Notes under the pieces: model-generated | Seen by the model: only the letters and a program-made list of their open reading frames with translations | Told to the model about the DNA's origin: nothing | Database searches by the model: none | Assembly: GCA_000827495.1 (NCBI GenBank) | Contig: KN817558.1 | Span: 1-64,000, forward strand | Length of the DNA stretch: 64,000 nucleotides | DNA from: Hypholoma sublateritium FD-334 SS-4 | Lineage: Eukaryota; Basidiomycota; Agaricomycetes; Agaricales; Strophariaceae | Direction of reading: 5' to 3' | Shown: one piece after another, positions 63,299 to 64,000 of the stretch | How positions within the stretch are numbered: position 1 is the first letter of the stretch | Layout: each line of letters opens with the position of its first letter | Made by a program: the position numbers and the translations under genes

Positions 63299-64000
63299 AT
63301 GTCTTCCGTTCCCACCGACGCTCTGCGACCCGTTGAAGGCAGTCGTGGAACCATCTACGTTGTCGTGATTACCTTGTTTATGATAATTGTTGTCTCCAAA
63401 GTTGCAGCATACCGGCGAAATTTGAAGGTATGTGTTCATCCTGCGCTTGATTGTGCCGTTGATATACCAACGCGCCGCTCTGCAGGCTGTAAGCTCCTTG
63501 CCAGGCTTTCGCGTTCCCTTCCATCCGAACAGCCTACTGGGAGTGTTTATTCCGACGACATGGTGGAATCCTAGCTTTTACTTCGTTTGGAAGTGGCGCG
63601 ATTATAGTGAGCGCATGTCTCTGCCCGCCGGAGTTGGTCGAATTAAACATTGACGCCCCCCAGCCTATAAACATTTCGGAAATGATACCGTCTCATATGT
63701 ACCATTTTTTCTAGGCCCACCGGCATTTTATACTGCCAATCTTGATGTGCTCCGGCAAGTGGCGTCGAGCAGCGGAGGGAGGAGTTTTTATAAATCACCG
63801 GCATCTAGTGGCGCACTTATGTACGCTTCTACCGTTCTCTTCTCGTCGCGTATGTATTAATAACGACTTCAAAAAGCCAGTGGGGAATGAGTCTTGTTAC
63901 TGCTGACGGCGATGTGTGGAGGAAACATCGGCGCATCATGGGCCCGGCATTCAACAATAAGCTGTCCGTATTCTTATATATATTCCGCCGAGCACAAATT
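63299..64000 (+). CDS. Cytochrome P450 monooxygenase 3, N-terminal part (cut by window edge)
   Basis: Four exons are visible: 63299-63427, 63486-63606, 63664-63820 and 63877-63963, then a donor GTCCGT and the window end. The N-terminal anchor is TIYVVVITLFMIIVVSKVAA. SLPGFRVPFHPNSLLGVFIP, TTWWNPSFYFVWKWRDYS, YKHFGNDTVSYVPFFLGPPA and WGMSLVTADGDVWRKHRRIM (helix C) align with P450 genes 1 and 2. Exons 1, 2 and 4 (129, 121 and 87 nt) have the same lengths as in gene 2, and exon 3 (157 nt) the same as in gene 1. The start was chosen by the matching first-exon length. The I helix and heme motif lie beyond the window, so integrity is unknown. Confidence 0.85.

Overview
The window is nuclear DNA of a filamentous basidiomycete, most likely an Agaricomycete. 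The evidence is the dense short spliceosomal introns (about 45-65 nt, GT..AG, often with CTNAC-type branch points), up to 14 exons per gene, and several gene types that are characteristic of mushroom-forming fungi: a Plavaka-like transposase end, a DUF6698-type protein, a small F-box/LRR-like protein, a basidiomycete multi-span membrane protein pair and a lineage-type P450 family. There are no bacterial operons, no CRISPR arrays and no rRNA. Ambiguous bases cluster in the first 3.6 kb and near 8.4, 61.8 and 62.55 kb, which are also the repeat-rich parts. Unless stated otherwise, the gene models are joined by hand from splice signals, and their exon lengths sum to a whole number of codons.

Layout. 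0-4 kb: 3' end of a Plavaka-like transposase gene, a DUF6698-like gene with one frameshift, and a degenerate tandem repeat of about 116 bp. 6.8-7.7 kb: F-box/LRR-like gene. 8.2-8.8 kb: a non-autonomous TA-flanked inverted-repeat element. 9.3-12.9 kb: a class-3 lipase (-) and an Sds23-type CBS protein (+) share a 361-bp intergenic region. 14.0-15.1 kb: small secreted protein with a clear TATA box. 16.4-17.7 kb: unrecognised three-exon gene. 19.1-21.6 kb: GFA1, first enzyme of UDP-GlcNAc/chitin precursor synthesis. 24.7-32.1 kb: two paralogous multi-span membrane proteins about 4 kb apart. 34.7-43.5 kb: an epoxide hydrolase followed by two tandem P450s, a plausible small oxidation/hydrolysis cluster; a third member of the same P450 group runs off the right edge at 64 kb.

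44.1-48.8 kb: a Ran1/Sks1-type kinase (-) and a KEN-box protein (+), divergent. 50.8-53.2 kb: NCS1 permease. 54.3-57.9 kb: 6-phosphofructo-2-kinase with a substituted phosphatase histidine, and an ALY/Yra1 mRNA export factor, both on the minus strand. 59.1-61.2 kb: MFS transporter. 61.4 kb: intron-containing tRNA-Thr(AGU). 61.5-62.7 kb: a TA-flanked inverted-repeat element with a second one nested inside it, then a 120-bp-period tandem duplication.

The core genes (GFA1, PFK-2, ALY, Sds23, Ran1-like kinase) look intact and housekeeping in character. The accessory material is the transposon-derived sequence at both ends and the P450/epoxide hydrolase and membrane-protein duplications in the middle. 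Long stretches between 21.6-24.6, 26.3-30.4, 32.1-34.6 and 48.8-50.8 kb hold no gene that I can support.
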